Source: Candidatus Nomurabacteria bacterium RIFCSPHIGHO2_02_FULL_38_15 (GTDB lineage: Bacteria > Patescibacteriota > Minisyncoccia > Phycocordibacterales > UBA9973). Taken from it: DNA of 8,691 bases. The notes beneath the pieces were generated by a model, which had not been told where the DNA came from, made no database searches, and worked only from the letters and a program-made list of their open reading frames with translations. The stretch's first letter is position 1. Each line of letters begins with the position of its first letter. Of this stretch, positions 1 to 5,497 are shown one piece after another. The DNA lies in contig MFUC01000010.1 in assembly GCA_001785575.1 (NCBI GenBank), positions 1-8,691 on the forward strand, in the 5' to 3' direction. Position numbers and translations under genes: made by a program.

Positions 1-229
1 TCATTTAAATACTTTAACTCAAGTGTCCTAATTCATTAAGGAATTAACCGATGAAAGAACTGTATTGCTTGCAGTTCCAGCAGGGACAGAAACAAATGAG
101 CTTTCTAAATTAGCAATAGGTAATTCCCAATTAACCATAAAATTATATCAAGAGAGCGGACAAGTAAATACTATAATTTTGAAAATTAGCTGGAATGTTG
201 GAAGTGATCACCTTTTTGTTTCTCTGTAA
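1..229 (+). pseudogene. 3' end of an unrecognised gene, probably frameshifted
   Basis: The left edge cuts into a reading frame. Frame 1 is open from base 1 and stops at 37-39. The next frame has a stop at 29-31 and is then open to a TAA at 227-229, about 65 codons with no in-frame ATG. Removing a single T near base 37 joins the two frames into one continuous C-terminus, with the join reading SSVLIH-KELTDERTVLLA. The conceptual protein alternates polar and hydrophobic residues like a beta-rich domain (for example LTIKLYQESG and IILKISWNVG) and has no recognised motif. It could be a true pseudogene, an assembly indel, or a short gene using a TTG start at 65. I do not recognise the family. No strong terminator is visible between it and the convergent gene ending at 288. 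Confidence 0.35.
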
Positions 230-287
230 TGGAAAAATGGAAAATGGTTTTAGGTACTATTTTAAAATCTAATTTTAGTAGAGAATT

Positions 288-890
288 TTATTTTACCTCA
301 AAAGAAAATACGCGGCTTGGTTTGTCGTTCATGGTGCCACCGGTGAGGGTGACACTTTTGCCTGCAAAATTGTAGGGTTCATTCATTTTTAATTTTACTT
401 CTTCGGTAATTACTTTTTCCATTGGACCGGGAATTCCAGAGCCTGATTTTGCACCTATACTTGTTTCCAATTTGGTTAAAACTATCAATTGTCCTTCCCA
501 AACACACATTACACCAGCTGGGCAACGAGAATCATCTATGATTTTTAATGGGGTTATTTTAACGCCATTGTATTCGTATGTTTGATTTAATTCATGTGTT
601 GGAGCTCCGTTTATTGGGGGCATATAGGCAGGGCATTGTGCAAATTCACAATTTGGGCCAGTTCGGGACACGTATGATCCATCAGCACACATTTTTGCAT
701 CCATAGTGCAAGCTACTTGCTTGCCTCCATCTTTTAATGGAGGATTTTTGTTTGGAACCTGTGGTGATTCTGGAAGTGAACTATCCTTGTTGGTAAATTC
801 TGGTGCATACAATGTTCCAGTTTTATATAAAAAGACAAAAGTTAAAATAACAATTAATACTAGTGTTATAATTTTAAAGTTTTTACTCAT
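288..890 (-). CDS. Membrane-anchored exported cysteine-rich protein, function unknown
   Basis: A 200-residue protein with a short N-terminus (MSKNFK), one hydrophobic segment at about residues 7-22 and then a Pro/Asn/Lys-rich linker (about 30-58), so most of it should lie outside the membrane. Residues 61-86 form a compact cysteine module (C61, C68, C81, C86) with the core DGSYVSRTGPNCEFAQCP. I remember this pattern as recurrent in surface proteins of CPR bacteria, but no biochemical role is known to me. Residues 105-200 form a second, probably beta-rich domain with a cysteine pair in SRCPAGVMCVWEG (C123, C129), likely a disulfide. It is not a recognisable enzyme. The start at 890 is preceded by a consensus extended -10 box only 6 bases away, so the mRNA is probably leaderless. 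It is divergent from the MgtC-like gene at 971. The gene assignment is firm; the function is not known. Confidence 0.8.
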   Translation of the reverse strand: MSKNFKIITLVLIVILTFVFLYKTGTLYAPEFTNKDSSLPESPQVPNKNPPLKDGGKQVACTMDAKMCADGSYVSRTGPNCEFAQCPAYMPPINGAPTHELNQTYEYNGVKITPLKIIDDSRCPAGVMCVWEGQLIVLTKLETSIGAKSGSGIPGPMEKVITEEVKLKMNEPYNFAGKSVTLTGGTMNDKPSRVFSFEVK

Positions 891-896
891 ATTTTG

Positions 897-905
897 ATTA
901 TAGCA
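897..905 (-). promoter_or_regulatory. Extended -10 promoter for the exported protein gene
   Basis: On the minus strand the sequence reads TGCTATAAT, a TGn extended -10 with a perfect TATAAT (902 down to 897). No convincing -35 box is seen at the right distance, as is common for extended -10 promoters. Seven bases below the box lies the A of the ATG at 890, so the predicted transcript starts at the initiation codon. Confidence 0.65.
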
Positions 906-956
906 CTTTTGGCTGACTTCGAGAGATTCAAGCTATTAATAAATTTTAAAAAATAG

Positions 957-962
957 TATAAT
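957..962 (+). promoter_or_regulatory. -10 box for the MgtC-like gene
   Basis: A perfect TATAAT ends 8 bases before the ATG at 971, placing transcription start within 1-2 bases of the start codon. The -35 region is poor (AT-rich, no TTGACA-like hexamer at 16-18 bp). There is no Shine-Dalgarno sequence between the box and the ATG. Confidence 0.55.
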
Positions 963-970
963 AAATTCAT

Positions 971-1480
971 ATGACAGATTTATTTGCAAACATTTTATCA
1001 AGCGAAACATTATTAATTGGAGCACGATTAGGGGTGGCCATGATTTTAGGTATGATTATTGGTGCCGAGCGTATTTTGGCGCACAAAACGGCAGGTATGC
1101 GCACATATGCCCTTGTTTCAATGGGCTCGGCTTTGTTTATTATCATCTCGTTAATTATTACAAGCCGGTACGAAAATGTTACCGTTTTTGACCCAATGCG
1201 TTTGGCTGCCCAAATTGTCTCGGCTGCTGGCTTTATTTGTGCCGGGCTTGTGATTGTACGCAAGGACGGCATTGTTGGGCTAACTTCATCAGCAGGATTG
1301 TGGGTATCGGTTGGTATTGGTATGGCATCAGGTTTTGGGTTATACAATGTAGCCATTATTGCAACAATTTTAACACTATTTATTTTTGTGGTTTTATGGT
1401 TTGTAGAAAAAAGTTTACAAAAAACTAAATTATACGAAATGATTCAAACTAACGAAATAAAAACTTTAGATGAAGAATAG
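971..1480 (+). CDS. MgtC/SapB-family inner membrane protein
   Basis: A 169-residue polytopic membrane protein with the MgtC/SapB/YhiD N-terminal domain. Family signatures visible are RLGVAMILGMIIGAER (about 19-34), KTAGMRTYALVSMGSALF (39-56), DPMRLAAQIVSAAGFICAG (75-93) and a glycine-rich helix before GLY (123-125). Four to five transmembrane helices are predicted by eye: about 13-32, 45-64, 79-96, 105-125 and 127-145. The charged tail (146-169, ending EIKTLDEE) is short; the C-terminal ACT-like domain of MgtC itself is absent, so this is the short SapB-type form. In the family, MgtC acts in growth at low magnesium and in modulation of the F-type ATP synthase in Salmonella; whether this copy does so is inference. 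It is transcribed divergently from the gene at 890 and its promoter again places the ATG at or next to the transcript start. Confidence 0.88.
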   Translation: MTDLFANILSSETLLIGARLGVAMILGMIIGAERILAHKTAGMRTYALVSMGSALFIIISLIITSRYENVTVFDPMRLAAQIVSAAGFICAGLVIVRKDGIVGLTSSAGLWVSVGIGMASGFGLYNVAIIATILTLFIFVVLWFVEKSLQKTKLYEMIQTNEIKTLDEE

Positions 1481-1516
1481 CGTGTAAATAAAATTTAAAA
1501 AGTTTAAAATTCACAT

Positions 1517-1545
1517 TTGCCAAAATAAATCTTTTTTGCTATTCT
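1517..1545 (+). promoter_or_regulatory. Sigma70-type promoter for the candidate small RNA
   Basis: TTGCCA (1517-1522), a 17-bp spacer, then TATTCT (1540-1545), preceded by TG at 1537-1538 (extended -10). Predicted start is near 1552. This is one of the better promoters of the window, yet the only open frame below it is the doubtful one at 1572, which favours an RNA product. Confidence 0.55.
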
Positions 1546-1571
1546 TTCAAAAGACCTAATAGAACTTTTTT

Positions 1572-1766
1572 ATGAATAGAAAAATCAAATCCAGCATTTT
1601 TATTTTCATGGTTGAGGGGATTATTAATCCTCAAGACTTAGTCATTGTTCCACAACCGGCTGCTAAAAACATAGCCCCGAGCTATGTGAACCATGCCGGA
1701 AAAAGAAAACGTCTCAACGACACTAAGCTAAAAAAGCCGCTAATGTGTCGAACTCAGCACAAGTAA
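1572..1766 (+). CDS. Possible 64-residue basic small protein (alternative to the RNA)
   Basis: An ATG-started frame of 64 codons lies about 20 nt below the predicted transcript start at 1552. Its product would have a short hydrophobic N-terminal patch (IFIFMVEGII) and a strongly basic C-terminus (GKRKRLNDTKLKKP). There is no Shine-Dalgarno sequence, no recognised family, and the frame runs straight through all the hairpins of the candidate RNA, so the composition may be dictated by RNA structure and not by coding. A second internal ATG at 1608 would give 52 residues. I list it because it cannot be excluded; I favour the RNA interpretation. Confidence 0.22.
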   Translation: MNRKIKSSIFIFMVEGIINPQDLVIVPQPAAKNIAPSYVNHAGKRKRLNDTKLKKPLMCRTQHK

Positions 1767-1789
1767 GGCGAACCACCTTTTCACATAAA

Positions 1790-1811
1790 AAAGCCCCTTG
1801 CGAGGGGCTTT
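1790..1811 (-). terminator. Intrinsic terminator, probably bidirectional
   Basis: AAAGCCCCT (1790-1798) pairs perfectly with AGGGGCTTT (1803-1811) around loop TGCG, a 9-bp stem. On the minus strand the stem runs into TTTTTTA, a classic U-tract ending the gene at 1810-2373; the hairpin even overlaps two bases of its TAA (1810-1812). On the plus strand the tail is TTTAAATTTCTT, weaker, but it could also end the candidate small RNA. Confidence 0.8.
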
Positions 1812-2373
1812 AAATTTCTTCGTCTAAATTTAAATGGGCCTTATTCCTTTTAAGATTCAAAAACCGATTATCATGAAAAATAAATAATTCGTAAAAACGT
1901 TCTTGGTCTTTCCTAATGATGAATTTACTGATGTTTATTTTTCTACTATCTACAATTATGGGTGTCGCTGGTTCAGTTAGAAATTTGTAGATTTTTTCTA
2001 CGCCTTCTCTCTCATTTCGCGCACTCATTTTAAAGTCAAGTTGGGCTAAATTCCAAAACCATCCTGCAACTTTTCCAACTTTAGAGTAATCCTCTCGAGG
2101 AATATTATTAAGATTACCTATCTCCTCAAGACATCTTTCGTTGCCTAGGTATTTGGCAAGATCCAGTACCCTGAACTTGCCAGCAAGATAGTACTTTAGG
2201 TTGGAGATAATCTCAGGATATTTATCTGCCAGCTCTGGTTCGGCCCTGGTGAACCCTACTTGCATAACTGGACCATCATAATATTCGCGTTCAAGTGATG
2301 TCACAGTCAAATCTCTCAGAGCAAGCAATTTTTGCTGTGTTGCCACAGACATGTTAATGTAGTTTGTTTTCAT
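1810..2373 (-). CDS. Hypothetical soluble protein, family not recognised
   Basis: A 187-residue protein with no signal peptide and no hydrophobic segment, so probably cytoplasmic. It appears mainly helical up to residue 135, with charged stretches such as LTSLEREYYDGP-like text near 25-35, and a tail rich in Lys/Arg and aromatics (RKDQERFYELFIFHDNRF) ending in DEEI. No catalytic motif or known domain is recognised. The start at 2373 is chosen because it is the first in-frame ATG below a strong minus-strand promoter; M8 is an alternative. The spacing predicts a leader of about 38 nt, longer than for its neighbours, ending in AGAAGAA directly before the ATG. It ends in a strong terminator, so it is a single-gene unit. 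It is divergent from alaS, sharing a promoter region with a perfect palindrome. Confidence 0.7.
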   Translation of the reverse strand: MKTNYINMSVATQQKLLALRDLTVTSLEREYYDGPVMQVGFTRAEPELADKYPEIISNLKYYLAGKFRVLDLAKYLGNERCLEEIGNLNNIPREDYSKVGKVAGWFWNLAQLDFKMSARNEREGVEKIYKFLTEPATPIIVDSRKINISKFIIRKDQERFYELFIFHDNRFLNLKRNKAHLNLDEEI

Positions 2374-2417
2374 TTCTTCTATTCATTTAAGTTAAACAAC
2401 ATTATTTATCTACCCCG

Positions 2418-2446
2418 ATATTACAATAGCCATATCTATAAGTCAA
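2418..2446 (-). promoter_or_regulatory. Strong promoter for the unknown gene at 2373
   Basis: On the minus strand: TTGACT (2446 down to 2441), exactly 17 bp, then TAATAT (2423 down to 2418). Both boxes match consensus at five of six positions. Predicted start is near 2411. An imperfect inverted repeat flanks the -35 box: CCATAT at 2430-2435 and ATATGG at 2446-2451. Confidence 0.65.
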
Positions 2447-2454
2447 TATGGGCT

Positions 2455-2468
2455 TATTCGTACGAATA
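2455..2468. promoter_or_regulatory. Perfect 14-bp palindrome, candidate operator
   Basis: TATTCGTACGAATA is its own reverse complement. It lies between the two divergent promoters, just upstream of the -35 box of the minus-strand gene (2441-2446) and about 36 bp upstream of the -35 of alaS (2505). A dimeric regulator at this place could act on either gene. No matching regulator gene is recognised in the window. Confidence 0.4.
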
Positions 2469-2504
2469 GGTAAATAGAGATTTTGTAGAATTTTTTAAGA
2501 CTTT

Positions 2505-2532
2505 TTGATTAGAGTTATTTTTGTGCTAATAT
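2505..2532 (+). promoter_or_regulatory. Promoter for alaS, leaderless spacing
   Basis: TTGATT (2505-2510), 16 bp, then TAATAT (2527-2532), with TG at 2524-2525 making an extended -10. The ATG at 2540 is the eighth base below the box, so transcription should start at or one base before the start codon. No ribosome binding site fits in between. Confidence 0.65.
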
Positions 2533-2539
2533 TAGCCTT

Positions 2540-4297
2540 ATGTTATCGTCAAATGAAATTAGGCAAAAGTTTTTAGACTTTTTTCAAAAAAGAGGGCACA
2601 AAATTTTGCCTTCAGCATCACTCGTGCCTGAAAATGACCCTTCAGTTTTGTTTAATACAGCTGGTATGCAACCACTTGTACCATATTTAATGGGCCAAAA
2701 ACATCCACTAGGAAATCGCTTGGTTAATATTCAGAAATGTGTAAGAACACAAGATATAGATGAGGTGGGTGATAACACTCATGATACTTTTTTTGAAATG
2801 ATGGGGAATTGGTCACTTGGTGACTATTTTAAAGAAGATGCCATAAAATGGTCTTATGAATTTTTAACTAATACAGATGAAGGCCTGGGTCTTGATCCAA
2901 AAAGATTATATGTAACTTGTTTTGAAGGTGACGAAAATGCTCCAAAAGATACAGAAGCATTTGAAATTTGGAAAAAATATATCCCAGAAAACAGAATTTA
3001 TTTTATGAGCGCGAAATCAAATTGGTGGAGCGTGGGGGACAATGGTCCATGTGGCCCTGATACTGAGATGTTTTATGATGTAACTTCTGAAGGATTAGGG
3101 GATTTAACTAAAGAAGAATATATACAAGCTGATGAGGAACAGAAAGTTGTTGAAATTTGGAATGATGTATTTATGCAGTATGAAAAGAGGGATGGAAAAG
3201 TTATTGGTAAACTTTCCCAAACAAATGTTGATACTGGTTCAGGTCTTGAGCGAATAGTAATGGCAGTTCAAGGAAAAGATAACATTTTTGATACCGATTT
3301 ATTTGAAAAAATAATGTCTAAAATAAATGAGTTAACTAATAATGAAAATACTCGTGCAAAAAGGATTGTTGCTGACCATATTCGTACAAGTGTATTAATG
3401 ATATCAGATAGTGTTGTTCCCGGGAACTCTGGGCGCGGATATATCCTTCGTCGTTTACTTCGTCGAGCAATACGTTTTTCAGATGTACTTGAATTTAAAC
3501 ATGGCGGTACAGAAAGTTGTCTTCGTTACGTAGCACAAGAAGTTGTAAATAAATATGAAGATGTTTATGAAAATGTTAAGTTATTAGAATCAAAAATTTT
3601 AGTAGAAATTGGTAAAGAGGAGAAACGTTTTAGGTTAACTCTTAAAAATGGTCTAAAAGAATTTGAAAAAGGGATAGACCCATTTATTTTGGCAACAACT
3701 TATGGATTCCCAATTGAATTAACATTAGAACTTGCGAAAGAAAAGAGCATAGAAATAGATTTAGCAGATTTCAATACAAAAATGGCTGAGCACCAAAAGT
3801 TGTCGCAAACCGCAAGTGCGGGGATGTTTAAGGGTGGGTTGGCGAATCATAATGAGGAGACTGTGAAATTACATACGGCACATCATTTGCTTTTGGCGGC
3901 ACTTCAGCAAGTCTTGGGCAAAAGTGTAAAACAAAGGGGGAGCAATATTACTGAGGAAAGATTAAGAATTGATTTTACTTTTGATCGTAAAATGACTGAC
4001 GAAGAAAAAAAACAAGTTGAAGATATTGTAAACGAAAAAATAAAAGCCGGTTTAAATGTTCTGCGTCGCGAAATGCCATTGATAGAGGCTGAAAAATTGG
4101 GTGCAGAGATGGAATTCGGTGCAAAATACCCTGAAGTTGTGAGTGTGTATTTTATTGAAGGCACGGAGGGGGTCTTTAGTATCGAGTTTTGCGGTGGGCC
4201 ACATGTAACAAACACGAATGAATTAAAAACTTTTAAAATCCAAAAGGAGGAAGCTGTAGCCCAAGGTATTAGACGTATAAAAGCTGCTTTGTTTTAA
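2540..4297 (+). CDS. alaS: Alanyl-tRNA synthetase, miniature form lacking C-Ala
   Basis: Charges tRNA-Ala with alanine in the cytoplasm. The class II catalytic core is present: motif 1 region FNTAGMQPLVPYLMG (38-52), motif 2 RTQDIDEVGDNTHDTFFEMMGNW (69-91, here with a shortened loop), GDNGPCGPDTEMFYD (166-180) and motif 3 DTGSGLERI (231-239). The tRNA-recognition helices with YILRRLLRRAIRF follow (301-313). The editing centre, which removes mischarged Ser/Gly, keeps its four zinc ligands: H445 and H449 (HTAHH) and C551 and H555 (CGGPH). The protein has 585 residues against 876 in E. coli. Two pieces are missing: the beta-barrel between tRNA-binding and editing domains (FYAESGGQ-type motif; the chain passes directly from KGGLANHNEE to H445), and everything after the editing domain, including the coiled coil and C-Ala. 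It ends in GIRRIKAALF, where the editing domain ends elsewhere. It begins with a leaderless-type promoter. Confidence 0.97.
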   Translation: MLSSNEIRQKFLDFFQKRGHKILPSASLVPENDPSVLFNTAGMQPLVPYLMGQKHPLGNRLVNIQKCVRTQDIDEVGDNTHDTFFEMMGNWSLGDYFKEDAIKWSYEFLTNTDEGLGLDPKRLYVTCFEGDENAPKDTEAFEIWKKYIPENRIYFMSAKSNWWSVGDNGPCGPDTEMFYDVTSEGLGDLTKEEYIQADEEQKVVEIWNDVFMQYEKRDGKVIGKLSQTNVDTGSGLERIVMAVQGKDNIFDTDLFEKIMSKINELTNNENTRAKRIVADHIRTSVLMISDSVVPGNSGRGYILRRLLRRAIRFSDVLEFKHGGTESCLRYVAQEVVNKYEDVYENVKLLESKILVEIGKEEKRFRLTLKNGLKEFEKGIDPFILATTYGFPIELTLELAKEKSIEIDLADFNTKMAEHQKLSQTASAGMFKGGLANHNEETVKLHTAHHLLLAALQQVLGKSVKQRGSNITEERLRIDFTFDRKMTDEEKKQVEDIVNEKIKAGLNVLRREMPLIEAEKLGAEMEFGAKYPEVVSVYFIEGTEGVFSIEFCGGPHVTNTNELKTFKIQKEEAVAQGIRRIKAALF

Positions 4298-4305
4298 TAA
4301 AAATC

Positions 4306-4314
4306 TGTTATAAT
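4306..4314 (+). promoter_or_regulatory. Extended -10 promoter for the actin-like gene
   Basis: TGTTATAAT: TGn plus a perfect TATAAT (4309-4314) in the 24-bp gap after alaS. The -35 region, within the end of alaS, is poor. The ATG at 4322 is the eighth base below the box, again predicting a transcript that begins at the start codon. Confidence 0.6.
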
Positions 4315-4321
4315 AAAGTCA

Positions 4322-5482
4322 ATGCGCAAAGATCATGAAAATGTTTTGGTTATTGATATTGGTTCAGGCTCAGTTGGCTTGGGTCTGGTTTCAAATTACA
4401 AAACTGGTAGTAAAAATGATAGTAAAAAAAATATCATAAATTTTTGCACTCGTTATGAACTTGAGTATACCAACGAGGTTAATTTTGGTACTTCACCCGA
4501 AAAAATGCTATCAGGTATTGAAAATAGTTTGAAACAAATACCCAAACAAACTATCGATAAAATCCACATTTTTCTACACTCACCCTGGCATGTTGTCCAC
4601 ACAAAACAAGTTTTAATTAGTGACCCAAAAAAAATTAATTTGACAAAAAAATTAGTCCAAAAAACCTCTGAGAGCGAAATTGCTAATTTTACAACTTATG
4701 CTAAAACTAATTTACATGGCTATGACCAACTAACGTTAATTGAATCAACCGTACCTGAAGTTAAAATCAATGGCTATATTGTGCCTGATCCATTTAATAA
4801 AAAAGTAGACGGTTGCGAATTTTTATTGTCGTTAGCTTTTGCCCCAAGTAATGTTGTCGCTAGTATTGAAAATCTATGTCTAAAATTTTTTGCTTTAAAC
4901 AAAAAAAATATAAAATTTCGTTCAGCAACACTGGCTTTTGCACATGTCTGCGGCACTCTATATTCAGGTAGTAATGGTATTATGATATTAGACGTTGGTT
5001 CTGAAATAACCGATATCTCATTAATAAAAAATAATGTTTTAAATTTTGGTGTGTCATTTGCCGAAGGTACTCATGATATTGTTCGAAAAATTAGCCAAAC
5101 ACTAAATACAAATTTTAGTGATGCGTCAAGCAAGGCACACGCTAGATTTTTAGGAATTTTAAACACAAGTCTATCAACCCAAATAGATGACTGCTTAAAA
5201 CCTCTTGAAGATGGCTGGCAAAAATCTGTAGCTAACTCGTTAGCTAAGGCACCAAAAAATGAGATAATACCAAAAACTGTGGTTTTAATTTGCGAGGAGT
5301 CAGCCATAAGTCCTTGGTATAACAAATCAATTGCCACCGATACTTTTACTCAATATTTAAAAACTGATGGTAAATTTAGAATTATTAGTCCGAATACTGA
5401 TGCTTTAAAAAATAACTTAGACGTTCATACTGATGTAAAGTATGTCGATATTAGCTTGAGTTTATTATGTATATCTCTATAA
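4322..5482 (+). CDS. Actin-like ATPase of the FtsA/PilM type
   Basis: A 386-residue protein of the actin/Hsp70 fold superfamily, closest in layout to PilM and FtsA. The phosphate-1 loop is VLVIDIGSGSVGLG (8-21, D12) and the phosphate-2 loop GIMILDVGSEITDISLI (219-235, D224, G226). Between them LLSLAFAPSNVVASIENLCL (168-187) resembles the helix-strand unit preceding phosphate 2 in PilM. The third signature, a glycine-rich adenosine motif, should fall near VVLICEESAISPW (320-332), but the glycines are replaced by CEES, so nucleotide binding may be altered. There is no transmembrane segment. It lies 15 bp before a single-pass membrane protein, the same cytoplasmic-ATPase-plus-bitopic-partner layout as PilM-PilN. 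PilM/FtsA homologues recruit membrane partners in pilus or divisome assembly; which applies here is inference, as no pil or fts gene is visible in the window. Function is therefore left open. Confidence 0.75.
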   Translation: MRKDHENVLVIDIGSGSVGLGLVSNYKTGSKNDSKKNIINFCTRYELEYTNEVNFGTSPEKMLSGIENSLKQIPKQTIDKIHIFLHSPWHVVHTKQVLISDPKKINLTKKLVQKTSESEIANFTTYAKTNLHGYDQLTLIESTVPEVKINGYIVPDPFNKKVDGCEFLLSLAFAPSNVVASIENLCLKFFALNKKNIKFRSATLAFAHVCGTLYSGSNGIMILDVGSEITDISLIKNNVLNFGVSFAEGTHDIVRKISQTLNTNFSDASSKAHARFLGILNTSLSTQIDDCLKPLEDGWQKSVANSLAKAPKNEIIPKTVVLICEESAISPWYNKSIATDTFTQYLKTDGKFRIISPNTDALKNNLDVHTDVKYVDISLSLLCISL

Positions 5483-5483
5483 A
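5456..5483 (+). promoter_or_regulatory. Possible promoter for the membrane partner gene
   Basis: TTGAGT (5456-5461), 16 bp, TATAAA (5478-5483), overlapping the stop codon of the actin-like gene. It predicts a start near 5490 and a leader of about 8 nt before the ATG at 5498. Co-transcription from 4306 is equally possible. Confidence 0.4.
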
Positions 5484-5497
5484 TTTTATATAAAATT

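Larger units (their letters stand above)
1552..1811 (+). ncRNA. Candidate structured small RNA, unassigned family
   Basis: A roughly 260-nt region between the convergent genes at 1480 and 1810 with its own promoter and a terminator hairpin at its end. By eye it is rich in stems: TTGAGG/CCTCAA (about 1612-1634) around a short AT hairpin; CCGGC (1656-1660) with GCCGG (1695-1699), enclosing ACATAGC/GCTATGT (1669-1675/1681-1687, loop CCCGA); and CGACAC (1718-1723) with GTGTCG (1745-1750). TGGTT (1609-1613) could close the structure with AACCA (1771-1775); GTTGAG (1611-1616) could instead pair with CTCAAC (1713-1718). The stretch is visibly richer in G+C than its flanks, as expected of structured RNA in an AT-rich genome. 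I could not match it to tmRNA (no alanine-tRNA-like ends, no tag frame ending ALAA), RNase P RNA, SRP RNA or a tRNA; 6S RNA is not excluded. The competing view is the small reading frame at 1572-1766. Confidence 0.45.

Noticed and set aside
967..1356. Minus-strand open frame of 129 codons opposite the MgtC-like gene
   Set aside because: The plus-strand frame has clear MgtC/SapB motifs and a promoter; the antisense product has no recognisable features.
1572..1811. tmRNA (ssrA), RNase P RNA or SRP RNA
   Set aside because: No tRNA-like acceptor and T-arm ends, no tag peptide ending in ALAA, no P4 core motif and no SRP tetraloop region were found. The region is kept as an unassigned candidate RNA.
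3904..4215. Minus-strand open frame of 103 codons inside alaS
   Set aside because: It is antisense to the conserved editing domain, rich in Ser/Phe as typical of shadows of Glu/Lys-rich genes, and has no promoter or family.
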